Below are positions 51,228 through 59,882 of a stretch of 64,000 nucleotides of DNA, piece by piece (position 1 is the first letter of the stretch; every line of letters begins with the position of its first letter). The stretch is taken from the NCBI GenBank assembly GCA_963744905.1, contig CAVUUV010000001.1:52359-116358 (forward strand). The letters are read 5' to 3'. The translations under genes were made by a program, and so were the position numbers. The notes under the pieces are model-generated. The model saw only the letters and a program-made list of their open reading frames with translations. It had not been told where the DNA came from and searched no databases. The stretch is from DATFFO01 sp963744905 (GTDB lineage: Bacteria > Actinomycetota > Acidimicrobiia > Spongiisociales > ZC4RG35).

Positions 51228-52427
51228 ATGCCGGCCACCGCTGAGCAGCGATCCATCTTCGAACACCTCGCCCGCCGATCCGACGATCGGGTGCTGGCCG
51301 GGGTGGCAGGGGGCGTGGCCGATGCCCTGGGGGTTTCCGCCGGATACGTCCGGGCGGGATTCGTGGTGCTGACCGCCCTGTGGGGTTTGGGCGCCATCTT
51401 CTATGTGGCCCTGTGGATCGCCAGCTTCGATCGCGTCGAGGACCGGAAGGCCAAGCTACTGGCTCCCTCCCGACAGGCCGGGTTGGGCCTCATATTCGCC
51501 GGCGGCGTCCTCGTCTTCCGCGCCGTCGGCTGGTGGCCGGGGGACGCTCTCATGGTCATGATCACCACACTGGCGGTTGGTGTCGCCGTGCTGGGCGATA
51601 CCGATTGGATGGGTCGAGTCTTCGATCCCCAGGGTGCGCGGCCCTCCAGGCTGCGGGTTGTGGCCGGAGTGGTCCTGCTGTTGGTCGGGCTGGGGGTTCT
51701 GCTGGCGTCGGTGTCCCGGATCCGCACCCTGGGTGCCGTTGCTACGGCGGTGATCATCACGATCCTGGGTGTGGTTCTCGTGTTCGGTCCCTGGCTCGTG
51801 TCGCTGGGGCGTCAGTTGGTCACCGAGCGCCGGGAGCGGATTCGCCAGGAAGAGAGAGCCGAGATGGCTGCTCACCTGCACGACTCTGTCCTTCAGACAC
51901 TGGCTCTGATGCAGAGGACCGACGATCCCAAGCGGGTGATGACTCTGGCTCGCCAACAGGAGCGGGAGCTGCGCTCGTGGCTCTACGACGGTGGCTCCTC
52001 CCAGGCCGAGGATCGGCTTTCGACCGCCTTGCAGCAGGCGGCCGCCCGAATCGAGGGCGACTTCACGATTCCGATAGAGGTGGTGACAGTTGGAGACGCC
52101 ACTGTCGACGAGACCTCACGCGCCCTCGTGTCCGCCGCCACCGAGGCGATGGTCAACGGCGCCAAGCACTCCGGGGCCGGTGAGATCTCGGTCTACGCCG
52201 AGGTGGCGGACGGCAAGGCCGATGTATGGGTGGCGGATCTGGGGACCGGTTTCGACCCGGTCAATGTGGCCGACGACAGGCGAGGACTGCGCGACTCGAT
52301 CGAGGCCCGGCTGGGCAGGGCCGGGGGAGGGGCCACGGTGGAGTCGACGATTGGGGAGGGGACGGAAGTCCACATGTGGGCGCCGGTCCACATGATCACC
52401 ACGGAGAGCGACGAGGTGGCGAGGTGA
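51228..52427 (+). CDS. PspC-domain sensor histidine kinase
   Basis: A 399-residue kinase. The N-terminal PspC domain (RVLAGVAGGVADALGVSAGYVRAGF, cited in part) is followed by about four more hydrophobic helices, a HisKA_3-type helix with HLHDSVLQTLALM and a HATPase domain (AATEAMVNGAKHSG, DLGTGFDP). ATG 51228. The PspC domain probably senses membrane stress together with the divergently encoded PspC/toastrack protein. The kinase stop overlaps the regulator start (GTGA). Confidence 0.9.
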   Translation: MPATAEQRSIFEHLARRSDDRVLAGVAGGVADALGVSAGYVRAGFVVLTALWGLGAIFYVALWIASFDRVEDRKAKLLAPSRQAGLGLIFAGGVLVFRAVGWWPGDALMVMITTLAVGVAVLGDTDWMGRVFDPQGARPSRLRVVAGVVLLLVGLGVLLASVSRIRTLGAVATAVIITILGVVLVFGPWLVSLGRQLVTERRERIRQEERAEMAAHLHDSVLQTLALMQRTDDPKRVMTLARQQERELRSWLYDGGSSQAEDRLSTALQQAAARIEGDFTIPIEVVTVGDATVDETSRALVSAATEAMVNGAKHSGAGEISVYAEVADGKADVWVADLGTGFDPVNVADDRRGLRDSIEARLGRAGGGATVESTIGEGTEVHMWAPVHMITTESDEVAR

Positions 52428-53065
52428 TCCGCCTGTTCGTGGTCGACGACCACGCTCTCTTCCTGTCAGGGGTGAAGGCGGAGCTGGCCGAGATGTCCGA
52501 TCGCTTCGAGATAGTGGGAACCGCCTCCGACGTGGATGAGGCCATAGCCGCCATCCGTGAATCGGTCCCGGACGTGGTCCTGGTCGACGTGCACATGCCG
52601 GGTGGGGGAGGGCTGGCCGTGGTCACCAACGTGTCCGGGACCCACCCCGCCGTCACCTTTCTCGCCCTCTCGGTTTCCGATGCCGCAGAGGACGTCATTG
52701 CGATGATCAGGGCCGGTGCCCGGGGTTATGTGACCAAGTCGATCGCCTCCGACGACCTGGCCGATGCCATCGAACGAGTGCATGGTGGCGACGCCGTCTT
52801 CTCTCCACGCCTGGCCGGCTTCGTCCTCGATGCCTTCGCCCATCGGATACCCGAACCGGCCGATCCCGAGCTCGACCAGCTCACCCCCCGGGAGAAAGAA
52901 GTGCTCCGCCTCATCGCCCGGGGATACCCCTACAAGCAGGTGGCCCGTCGTCTATCCATCTCCGTGAAGACGGTGGAGACCCATGTCTCCTCGGTGCTGC
53001 GCAAACTGCAGCTGTCGAGTCGCTACGAGCTCACCCGCTGGGCCTCGGACCGCCGCATCGTGTGA
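52424..53065 (+). CDS. LuxR/NarL-family response regulator
   Basis: A 213-residue partner of the PspC kinase. The receiver domain has VVDDHALFLSGVK, phospho-acceptor Asp in VVLVDVHMPGG and Lys in GYVTKSI; the C-terminal HTH begins LTPREKEVLRLIARGY. GTG 52424 overlaps the kinase gene by four bases. It resembles LiaR-type regulators, so the flanking toastrack genes are plausible targets. Confidence 0.93.
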   Translation: MIRLFVVDDHALFLSGVKAELAEMSDRFEIVGTASDVDEAIAAIRESVPDVVLVDVHMPGGGGLAVVTNVSGTHPAVTFLALSVSDAAEDVIAMIRAGARGYVTKSIASDDLADAIERVHGGDAVFSPRLAGFVLDAFAHRIPEPADPELDQLTPREKEVLRLIARGYPYKQVARRLSISVKTVETHVSSVLRKLQLSSRYELTRWASDRRIV

Positions 53066-53116
53066 GGGTGAATCTCTCTTGCGTGGCGCGTGTTCCGGAT
53101 CCCCCTCGGGCTAGAT

Positions 53117-53575
53117 CTAGGAGACGGCCTCGAGGCGGGGGCGGGACTCGATCTGGAGGCCGCCGAACACGGTACGAGCCCGGATCCGCAGCGTTGGGGC
53201 GGCGGGGTCGGACGGCTGCTCATTGGAGATGTCCAGGCCTCCGATCCAGGTTCGGGCATCGGTTTCGATCCGCCAGTCGGGCGGGACCACGATCCCGGTG
53301 ACACCCATCAGGGTGAGCACGGTGAGGTCGGCTCCGGTCGGGCCAAGTTGAGCTCTTCTCAGGTCGAGGACGATCCCCCCGAATAGGGCGAGAGTGCTCC
53401 CACCCATGAAGGCCGGCGAGTGGCTGCGCAGATGCAGGCCCTCGAACACGGTCACCAGATCGACCTCATCGGAGTCGGGTCCCCCCCTACTCCGCAGCAC
53501 CAGGCGTGCCGCCAGACCCGTCAGGGCGACGAGGAGGTTTACGGCGATGATGGCCTTGAACAAGCGGCGCCACAT
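53117..53575 (-). CDS. Small LiaF-like (toastrack) membrane protein
   Basis: A 152-residue protein: a membrane helix at the N-terminus (LFKAIIAVNLLVALTGLAARL), then a compact beta-rich domain with FMGGSTLALFGGIVLDLRRA and MGVTGIVVPPDWRIE, the pattern of LiaF/DUF1707-associated cell-wall response proteins. Start ATG 53575 has a poor ribosome binding site. Convergent with the regulator gene; part of the envelope-stress cluster by context. Confidence 0.78.
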   Translation of the reverse strand: MWRRLFKAIIAVNLLVALTGLAARLVLRSRGGPDSDEVDLVTVFEGLHLRSHSPAFMGGSTLALFGGIVLDLRRAQLGPTGADLTVLTLMGVTGIVVPPDWRIETDARTWIGGLDISNEQPSDPAAPTLRIRARTVFGGLQIESRPRLEAVS

Positions 53576-53642
53576 ACGACACCAATCATGGCAGCTGGAA
53601 GCCCATGAGGGATGATCCCCAGGCGATGCCATACTCGATGTC

Positions 53643-55217
53643 ATGTACGAGTCCCTCACCTCCATCGCCGGGTTCGATTCGGCTGCCATCCGCTGGGACG
53701 CCGAGGCGTATCCCCAGCGCGTGTGGGAAGGCGATCCCACTGTGTGGTCGGAGGAGCCGATTCCCGAGCTGGCAGATCGCCTGGGCTGGCTCGACCTGTT
53801 CGAGACCATGGCCCCGCGGGTGGACGAGCTCGTCGCCCTGGCCGACGGCCTGGTGGAGGACGGGATCCTCGACGTGGTGGTGTGCGGGATGGGAGGCTCG
53901 AGCCTGGCCCCTGAGGTCTTCGCCCAGGTGTTCGGGACCCGCCCCTCCTTCCCCCGGGTCCGGGTGCTCGACTCCACCCACCCGTGGGCGGTGCTCGAGG
54001 CGGCGGCGGCGATCGATCTGGATCGAGCCGCCTTCGTGATCTCCTCCAAATCGGGCACCACCCTGGAGACCCTGTCGTTCTTCCGCTACTTCTGGGAGCA
54101 GACCGGGGGAGATGGATCCCGCTTCATGGCCGTGACGGATCCGGGAACACCGTTGGCCGACCTGGGCTCGGAGCGACGATTCCGGGCCGTGGTGCTGGCC
54201 CCGCCCGACGTGGGCGGCCGCTACTCGGCCCTGACCCCGTTCGGGCTGGTGCCGGGGGCGATCATGGGGATGGACATCGAGGGGCTGCTCGAGCGGGCCC
54301 GGGGGCTGGCACAGTCGGCTGCCGGAGACAAGGCGGCCGACGATCCCGCCATCTCCCTCGGACTGGGATGGGCGGCGCATGCCATGAACGGCCACGACAA
54401 GCTCACCTTCCGGACCACGCCCGGCCTGGCCTCGTTCCCTCTTTGGCTCGAGCAACTGGTGGCCGAAAGCCTGGGCAAGGACGGCACCGGCATAATCCCC
54501 ATCGCTGGTGAGCCGGCCCTGGCCAACTACTCCTACGACCGGGTCTTCGTCGACTACGTCCTGGGCGATGAGGGTCTGGGCCCGGCGCCAGAGGATCTGC
54601 CCTCGGTTCGGTTCTCGCTGGCGGATCCCCTCGACCTGGGAGCGGAGATGCTCCGTGCCGAGGTCGCCACCGCGGCTGCCGGCCAGATGATGGGTGTCCA
54701 CCCTTTCAATCAGCCCGATGTGGAGCGGGCCAAGAAGCTGGCCCGACGGGCGATGGAAGGCGGCTCGGGTAGCGAGGATGCGGCGGCACCGGTCCCCGTG
54801 GGTGGAGACACATTCCGGGTACGGCTGGAGCGTTTCCTGGACCAGGTCAGGCCGGGCGACTACGTTGCTCTGCAGGCCTACCTGGCTCCCGGCCAGGACA
54901 ACGATGCCGCTGCCGGCCGCTTCCGTGAGCTGGTGGCGGAGAGACACGATTGCGCCACCACCTTCGGCTATGGGCCCCGTTTCCTCCACTCCACCGGGCA
55001 ACTACACAAAGGCGGACCCGACTCGGGTCTGTATGTGCAGGTGGTGGACCGGTCAAAGGACCGTGTCCCCGTACCGGAGACCGACTACACCTTCGGACAG
55101 ATCATCACAGCCCAGGCCGACGGTGACTACGCCGCCCTTCGCGAGGTGGATCGCAGGGTGTTGAGGGTCGACGCCACCGACGGCGGCCTGGAGGCTCTGG
55201 TGGAGGGTCTGTCATGA
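53643..55217 (+). CDS. pgi: Glucose-6-phosphate isomerase
   Basis: A 524-residue isomerase of the divergent type often fused to or linked with transaldolase. Sugar-isomerase (SIS) motifs are visible: VCGMGGSSLAPEV, VISSKSGTTLETL and the C-terminal HPFNQPDVERAK. It interconverts glucose 6-phosphate and fructose 6-phosphate. ATG 53643. The stop overlaps the zwf start. Confidence 0.92.
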   Translation: MYESLTSIAGFDSAAIRWDAEAYPQRVWEGDPTVWSEEPIPELADRLGWLDLFETMAPRVDELVALADGLVEDGILDVVVCGMGGSSLAPEVFAQVFGTRPSFPRVRVLDSTHPWAVLEAAAAIDLDRAAFVISSKSGTTLETLSFFRYFWEQTGGDGSRFMAVTDPGTPLADLGSERRFRAVVLAPPDVGGRYSALTPFGLVPGAIMGMDIEGLLERARGLAQSAAGDKAADDPAISLGLGWAAHAMNGHDKLTFRTTPGLASFPLWLEQLVAESLGKDGTGIIPIAGEPALANYSYDRVFVDYVLGDEGLGPAPEDLPSVRFSLADPLDLGAEMLRAEVATAAAGQMMGVHPFNQPDVERAKKLARRAMEGGSGSEDAAAPVPVGGDTFRVRLERFLDQVRPGDYVALQAYLAPGQDNDAAAGRFRELVAERHDCATTFGYGPRFLHSTGQLHKGGPDSGLYVQVVDRSKDRVPVPETDYTFGQIITAQADGDYAALREVDRRVLRVDATDGGLEALVEGLS

Positions 55218-56698
55218 CCTACACACCGGGAGCGATGACGGTCGGGATCGATCCCCACCTGTTCATCGTCTTCGGCGGCACCGGGGATCTGGCGCACAAG
55301 AAGCTTCTGCCCGCCCTCTACGAGCTGATGCGAGAGCGGGACTTCGGGGACAAGGTCGAGGTGCTCGGGGTGGCGGCGGGCGAAATGACCGACGGCGCGT
55401 ATCAGGACATGGTGGTGAAGGCACTCGGAGAGGCCGGCTTCGACGATGCCGCCGCCTGGTGCCGGGAGCACGTTCAGTATCAGGCCATCGACGATGGGTT
55501 CGACAAACTCGCCGCCCGTGTGCGAGCGGTGGAGAAGGACTCCGACCTCCCCGGCAACCGGGCCTTCTACCTGGCGATCCCGCCTTCGGTGTTCGACGAC
55601 ACCATCGAGGGATTGGGCAAGCACGACCTGGTCTCGTCCTCGGGGTGGGTGCGCGTAGTGGTCGAGAAACCCTTCGGAACCGACTCTGACACGGCTGCCC
55701 ATCTCAACGCCGTCGTACATCGGTGGTTGGACGAGAGCCAGATCTATCGGATCGACCATTACCTGGCCAAGGAGACCGTCCAGAACCTTTTGGCGTTACG
55801 CTTCGCCAACCCCTTCTTCGAGTCGTCATGGAATCGAGACCGGATCGACTCGGTGCAGATCACGGTTGCCGAAGACATCGGGATCGCCAACCGGGCCGAC
55901 TACTACGAGAAGGCAGGCGTGATCCGCGACATCATCCAGAATCATGCCCTGCAGGTGCTCACCCTGGTGGCGATGGAGCCTCCGCCGAGGACCACCCCTG
56001 AGGCGATTCGGGACGAGAAGGTCAAGGTCCTCAAGTCGATCTACGGAGTGGACCCCGCTGACTGCGTGACGGGTCAGTACATCGACGGCGAGATCGACGG
56101 GGAGCCGGTGGCGGGGTATCGCTCGGAGCCTGGGGTTGCATCCGATTCCACCACCGCCACTTTCGCTGCCCTCCGTCTGGATGTGGACAACTGGCGGTGG
56201 AAAGACGTGCCGTTCTACATCCAGGCCGGCAAGCGGATGACGACCCGCCTCACCCAGGTCTCGGTCGTGTTCAAGGAGCCCCCCATCTGTCTGTTCGAGC
56301 CGGATTCCGGCATGGTGATGCATCCCAACGTATTCGATATTCGCCTGCAACCCTCCGAGGGCTTCGAGCTGGCCTTCGAGATGAAGTTGCCCGGCGAGGG
56401 ATACAAGCTGCAGACCAACCGCCTCCACTTCCAGTACGACGAGGAGTACGGACCTCTTCCCACCGCCTACGTGACTTTGCTGGCAGACGTGATGGCAGGG
56501 GACCAGACCCTGTTCGTCCGATCCGACGAGGTGGAGGAGGCCTGGCGCATCGTGGGGCCGGCCCTCGACCAGGGGGCGCCCGACCCCTATCCGGCCGGGT
56601 CCTGGGGCCCCCCCTCCGCCACCGAGCTGTTGGCCCGCACCGGGCGCGTCTGGCAGCTTCCGGATCGACCGGATCATCTGATGGCGCCCGTGTCGTAA
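55214..56698 (+). CDS. zwf: Glucose-6-phosphate 1-dehydrogenase
   Basis: A 494-residue enzyme, first step of the oxidative pentose-phosphate pathway. NADP-binding motif FGGTGDLAHKKLLPALYEL, VVEKPFGTD, and the active-site RIDHYLAKE with the catalytic His and Lys. ATG 55214 overlaps pgi by four bases (ATGA). Its TAA stop is part of an AT-rich box just before the whiB7 promoter. Confidence 0.96.
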   Translation: MTYTPGAMTVGIDPHLFIVFGGTGDLAHKKLLPALYELMRERDFGDKVEVLGVAAGEMTDGAYQDMVVKALGEAGFDDAAAWCREHVQYQAIDDGFDKLAARVRAVEKDSDLPGNRAFYLAIPPSVFDDTIEGLGKHDLVSSSGWVRVVVEKPFGTDSDTAAHLNAVVHRWLDESQIYRIDHYLAKETVQNLLALRFANPFFESSWNRDRIDSVQITVAEDIGIANRADYYEKAGVIRDIIQNHALQVLTLVAMEPPPRTTPEAIRDEKVKVLKSIYGVDPADCVTGQYIDGEIDGEPVAGYRSEPGVASDSTTATFAALRLDVDNWRWKDVPFYIQAGKRMTTRLTQVSVVFKEPPICLFEPDSGMVMHPNVFDIRLQPSEGFELAFEMKLPGEGYKLQTNRLHFQYDEEYGPLPTAYVTLLADVMAGDQTLFVRSDEVEEAWRIVGPALDQGAPDPYPAGSWGPPSATELLARTGRVWQLPDRPDHLMAPVS

Positions 56699-56733
56699 AT
56701 TCCCTTGACAGGGGGTCGACAAAACCGTACGTT
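56696..56733 (+). promoter_or_regulatory. whiB7 promoter with WhiB7-type AT-rich box
   Basis: A -35 TTGACA (56705-56710) and -10 TACGTT (56728-56733) are separated by 17 bp. Three bases upstream of the -35 lies TAAATT (56696-56701). An AT-rich box at this spacing is the known recognition feature of WhiB7-dependent promoters (AT-hook contact), so the gene is probably autoregulated. Confidence 0.75.
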
Positions 56734-56761
56734 GCATCGCATCGCAAGCCACGAGGAACAA

Positions 56762-56881
56762 GTGGAGCGGAAGCGCACCATCAACCCGATCTGGACCATG
56801 ACGGGTTTCGCCGCGTCCGTTTTCGCTACGGGCGACGCCGTTGTTCTCGGCGATAACCCCCTCCGGCGGCTAACGCAGTAG
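56762..56881 (+). CDS. Leader peptide (uORF) of the whiB7 attenuator
   Basis: A 39-codon frame starting at GTG 56762, with GAGGA four bases upstream, and ending with TAG 56881. It sits between the promoter and a Rho-independent terminator in front of whiB7. Codons 34-37 (CTC CGG CGG CTA, Leu-Arg-Arg-Leu) contain the antiterminator strand, so movement of the ribosome over the end of the uORF decides the RNA fold. Stalling by translation inhibitors would favour read-through, as described for whiB7 leaders in mycobacteria. Confidence 0.8.
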   Translation: MERKRTINPIWTMTGFAASVFATGDAVVLGDNPLRRLTQ

Positions 56882-56912
56882 ATCCGAGCACTCCCTCGAC
56901 TTCAGCCGCCGG
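56863..56912 (+). promoter_or_regulatory. whiB7 antiterminator stem
   Basis: CCGGCGGCT (56863-56871, inside the uORF) is identical to the 3' arm of the terminator. It is therefore perfectly complementary to AGCCGCCGG (56904-56912), the terminator's 5' arm. Pairing of these two 9-mers excludes the terminator. Confidence 0.8.
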
Positions 56913-56934
56913 CCACCGACCCGGCGGCTTTTTT
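56904..56934 (+). terminator. Rho-independent terminator in the whiB7 leader (attenuator)
   Basis: AGCCGCCGG (56904-56912) and CCGGCGGCT (56921-56929) form a perfect 9-bp G+C-rich stem with an 8-nt loop, followed by a run of six T (56929-56934). It lies 34 bp before the whiB7 start codon and should stop transcription unless the antiterminator forms. Confidence 0.9.
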
Positions 56935-56967
56935 GTTGGCCGCCACCACCCTCGAAAGGTTTGCAGA

Positions 56968-57270
56968 ATGCACGACATCTATAGATCCGGAAGTTGCAGC
57001 GAAGGCGACAGGCACCACCTGTTCTTCTCCCAGCGAGCGTCCGACCTGGCCGCGGCTCAAGAGGTTTGCCGGGGTTGCCCGGTTCGTATCCCCTGCCTGG
57101 AGCTGGCCCTGGCCGAAGGCTTCGAATACGGGGTGTGGGGCGGAGTGATCTTCTGGGACGGCCAGGCCTACCACCGAAAACGGGGGCGGGGTAGGCCCCG
57201 TCGGTCGGAGGCTCACCTGCCAGTGGAGGCGGCCCGTGACGAGCTGGAGGCCCTGGTCGAGTCGGCCTGA
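56968..57270 (+). CDS. whiB7: WhiB7-type transcriptional regulator
   Basis: A 100-residue iron-sulfur regulator. Four cysteines bind the 4Fe-4S cluster: one in GSCSEGD and three in EVCRGCPVRIPCLELA. The WhiB loop EYGVWGG follows, and the C-terminus has the AT-hook RGRPRR that marks the WhiB7 branch. WhiB7 acts with the primary sigma factor to switch on intrinsic antibiotic-resistance genes. ATG 56968 with AAAGG upstream. The 5' leader holds a uORF and attenuator. A group 2-type sigma gene converges from the right. Confidence 0.93.
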   Translation: MHDIYRSGSCSEGDRHHLFFSQRASDLAAAQEVCRGCPVRIPCLELALAEGFEYGVWGGVIFWDGQAYHRKRGRGRPRRSEAHLPVEAARDELEALVESA

Positions 57271-57313
57271 TTGCACCAGGCTGAGACCGGCTCGACCGGG
57301 ACTGGTTCGGCCT

Positions 57314-58255
57314 TCAGTCGGAGCGGCCCGGGAAGCTGCCGATGAGGGCGCGGGGGTCGGTGGGCGACGTCTGGCGTAGCTTCTCAATAGCCCGGGTCTC
57401 GATCTGGCGAATCCGCTCCCGGGTGACCTTGAACTCGCGGCCCACCTCGTCCAGGGTGGAGGGGTCTTGTCCGTTGAGCCCGTATCGCATCTCCAGGATC
57501 CGCCGTTCCCGATCGCCCAGCTGAGTCAGTACCGAGCGCAGGCTCTCCAGGTCGAGCTGGAGCACCACCAGGTCGTAGGCGGGGACCGCTTCTTCGTCTT
57601 CGATGAAGTCGCCCAGGACGGCCGAGTCCTCACCAACCGGCTGGAACAGCGAGACCGGCTCTGGGGCTACCCGCTTGGCCTCGCGCACCTTCTTGAGGTC
57701 GACGCCGGACTCGTCTGCGATCTCCGAATCGGTAGGGGCCCGGCCGAGACGCTTGACGAGGTTGGACTCGGCGGTCTGAACGGCAGAGATCGTGTCCATC
57801 ATGTGGACCGGAACCCTGATGGTGCGCGATTTGTCGGCTATGGCCCTGGTTATGGCCTGGCGGATCCACCAGGTGGCATAGGTGGAGAACTTGAATCCCT
57901 TGCGGTACTGGAATTTCTCGACCGCCCGGATCAGGCCGAGGTTGCCTTCCTGGACCAGGTCCAGGAAGGAGAGGTTGGCATGCGGATACCGTTTGGCGAT
58001 GGAAACGACCAGGCGGAGGTTGGACTGGATGAATTCCGCCCGAGCCCGGTCGCCGACCGTGACGTACCGGCGCAGTCTGACCCGTTCCTCGGGATCGGTT
58101 CCGTTTTCGAGCGCGTTGGCCGCCCGGCGTCCGCGCTCCATCTCCTTGGCGAGACGAACCTCGTCTTCGGCGGTGAGCAGCGGAAACTGCCCTATCCCGT
58201 CCAGGTACCGGTGGATGGCATCGGCATCCGTCTCTCTCTGTCTTGCGTTGGCCAT
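57314..58255 (-). CDS. RNA polymerase sigma-70 family factor (group 1/2, SigB/HrdB-like)
   Basis: A 313-residue sigma factor with region 1.2 (DAIHRYLDGIGQFPLLTAEDE, cited in part), region 2 (NLRLVVSIAKRYPHANLSFLDLVQEGNLGLIRAVEKF and YATWWIRQAITRAI in part), region 3 and region 4 (EMRYGLNG, TLDEVGREFKVTRERIRQIE). It is too short to have a full region 1.1, so it is more likely a group 2 factor than the primary one. ATG 58255 with AGGA five bases upstream. A link to whiB7 is only suggested by proximity. Confidence 0.9.
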   Translation of the reverse strand: MANARQRETDADAIHRYLDGIGQFPLLTAEDEVRLAKEMERGRRAANALENGTDPEERVRLRRYVTVGDRARAEFIQSNLRLVVSIAKRYPHANLSFLDLVQEGNLGLIRAVEKFQYRKGFKFSTYATWWIRQAITRAIADKSRTIRVPVHMMDTISAVQTAESNLVKRLGRAPTDSEIADESGVDLKKVREAKRVAPEPVSLFQPVGEDSAVLGDFIEDEEAVPAYDLVVLQLDLESLRSVLTQLGDRERRILEMRYGLNGQDPSTLDEVGREFKVTRERIRQIETRAIEKLRQTSPTDPRALIGSFPGRSD

Positions 58256-58434
58256 GTCCGTCCTGGTGATCGGGTGGTGCTCGTCGATGGCAGTTCCTAG
58301 CTGATCTGCCTCGTATGGGGATATCGGCCAAGGCGTGGAAAAAGTGAAGCCGCCACAGGGGTGAATTGAGGGATCACCGGAGTCACTAGTCCGAAAGTCG
58401 GCCTCGTCTCGCCCGATACAATGACCGACCCGAA

Positions 58435-58511
58435 GGGCGTTTAGCTCAGTTGGCTAGAGCGCTTCCCTTACAAGGAAGAGGTCGGCGGTTCGAATCCGTC
58501 AACGCCCACCA
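58435..58511 (+). tRNA. tRNA-Val (TAC)
   Basis: A complete cloverleaf: acceptor GGGCGTT/AACGCCC, D-stem GCTC/GAGC, anticodon stem CTTCC/GGAAG with loop CTTACAA (anticodon TAC), T-stem GGCGG/CCGTC with TTCGAAT, discriminator A and encoded CCA. An integrase gene ends 12 bp from its 3' end, marking it as the integration site of the following element. Confidence 0.96.
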
Positions 58512-58523
58512 CAAAATGGCTGG

Positions 58524-59596
58524 TCATCGTCCGCTGACGCTCGGGAGCAAATGCCCATACTGCTGCAACGTGAACGACACATTGGTATGGCCCATCTGGC
58601 GGGAGATGGTGTAGATGTCGACCCCGGCAGCGATCGCCAGGGCGGCGTAGCTGTGGCGCATGCTGTAGGGGGTGCACGGGGTGGGTTCGTTGCCCACCGA
58701 CTTCAGTACTGCCGGGTACCAGTACCTCCGCCTAAATTGGTCGGGCGCAACGGTTGCCCCTGGGGACTCGTGAACACCAGCTCCCCTTCCTGTCCTGTCG
58801 TGTACTGGAACAGGTGGCGCTCAAGCTCCTCGGCCAGCTCGTCATCGTTCTCGAAGTCGATTGTCCTGAGCGAAGCGTCGGTTTTGCCCCACGGCTTGAA
58901 GTGGAAATGGCCCTTTACGACACAGAGCTTCTCGCTCACCTCGATCTTGCGGTGGAGGAGGTCCAGCTTCTTCCCAATTCGGAGGGCGGCCAGCTCCTCG
59001 GGGCGCATGCCGGTGGCGCACCCGGTGAGCACGTAAGCCCGGTACATGGGATCGATGGCAGCGCTCAGGTCAGACACTTCACCGTGGTCGAGGAACCTGC
59101 GTTCGCTTGAGTCCCGGGGCGGGAGCTTGAGGCCCTTGCGGGCGGGAGAGTTGCCGATGAGCTTGTCATCTACCGCCTGTGCAAGGGCCATCTTGAAGAT
59201 CGTGACAATCCCCTCGATCGAACCCCTGGCCAGCCCGTCGGCCGACATCTGCGAGATCCAGGCCTGGAGGTCGGTGCGCCCCAGGGATCCCAGTTGACGG
59301 TCCCCGAGTCGGGCGATGATGTGGTTGGCGACCAGCGACTCTTCCTTTGCCCTGCCCGCCGGTTCGAGGTGGATGCGCTCCTTGATCCAGTTCGCCATAT
59401 GCTGGGCCACCGTGATCTTGCCCAAGGCGGGATCGATGTACTCGCCCTTCGCAAGGTCGACCTTCGTCTCGGCCTCGTAGCGTTCGGCGTCGGCCCGCTT
59501 CGTGAACCACTTCTCACGGCTTTGGCCATCGGGGTCCCGGTATCGGACTCGGTACCGGCGCTCCCCAGTCGACGTAGTCGTCTTCGTGATACTCAC
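58524..59596 (-). pseudogene. Tyrosine integrase of the tRNA-Val element (one frameshift)
   Basis: About 357 residues after correction. The N-terminal part starts at GTG 59596 (AGGAG upstream) and includes RYRDPDGQSREKWFTKRADAE, the core-binding domain and the first catalytic Arg in GCATGMRPEELAALR. Near 58735 one base is missing in an A/T run. The restored frame carries YSMRHSYAALAIAAGV (second Arg and His), MGHTNVSFTLQQYGH (His and nucleophile Tyr) and a stop at 58524. All catalytic residues exist, so a consensus error is possible; as read, the protein loses its nucleophile. Confidence 0.85.
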
Positions 59597-59882
59597 GATG
59601 CACTCCTTCCTGTGCTCCTTTGTCGAGTGGCGGGGAGGCCGGTGAAGGTCTCCGACCGTTCGGCCCCGGGAGCTACCCGGGCGCCTACCCCGCCATGGAG
59701 GATACTCGCAGCCCGTGACTTCAATCCTGGGTTTGTCGGAGTTCTCCGTTGGTGGTGAGCCTGGGTCGCCTCGTCCACCTCCAGTAGCGATCAGATACTC
59801 TTAGCTCAGGGTCGGTGTCATCTGGGGGCCTCAATAGGCCCCCCCAGATTGCTGACACCTTCCGGTTCCCTCGGTATCAATT
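59597..59882. other. Intergenic stretch with nested inverted repeats
   Basis: No gene seen. An inner hairpin CTGGGGGCCT-CAAT-AGGCCCCCCCAG (59822-59847) is enclosed by GGTGTCA (59814-59820) and TGACACC (59853-59859). It lies directly after the helicase gene end and may terminate its transcription or be a replication or transfer site. Confidence 0.5.
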
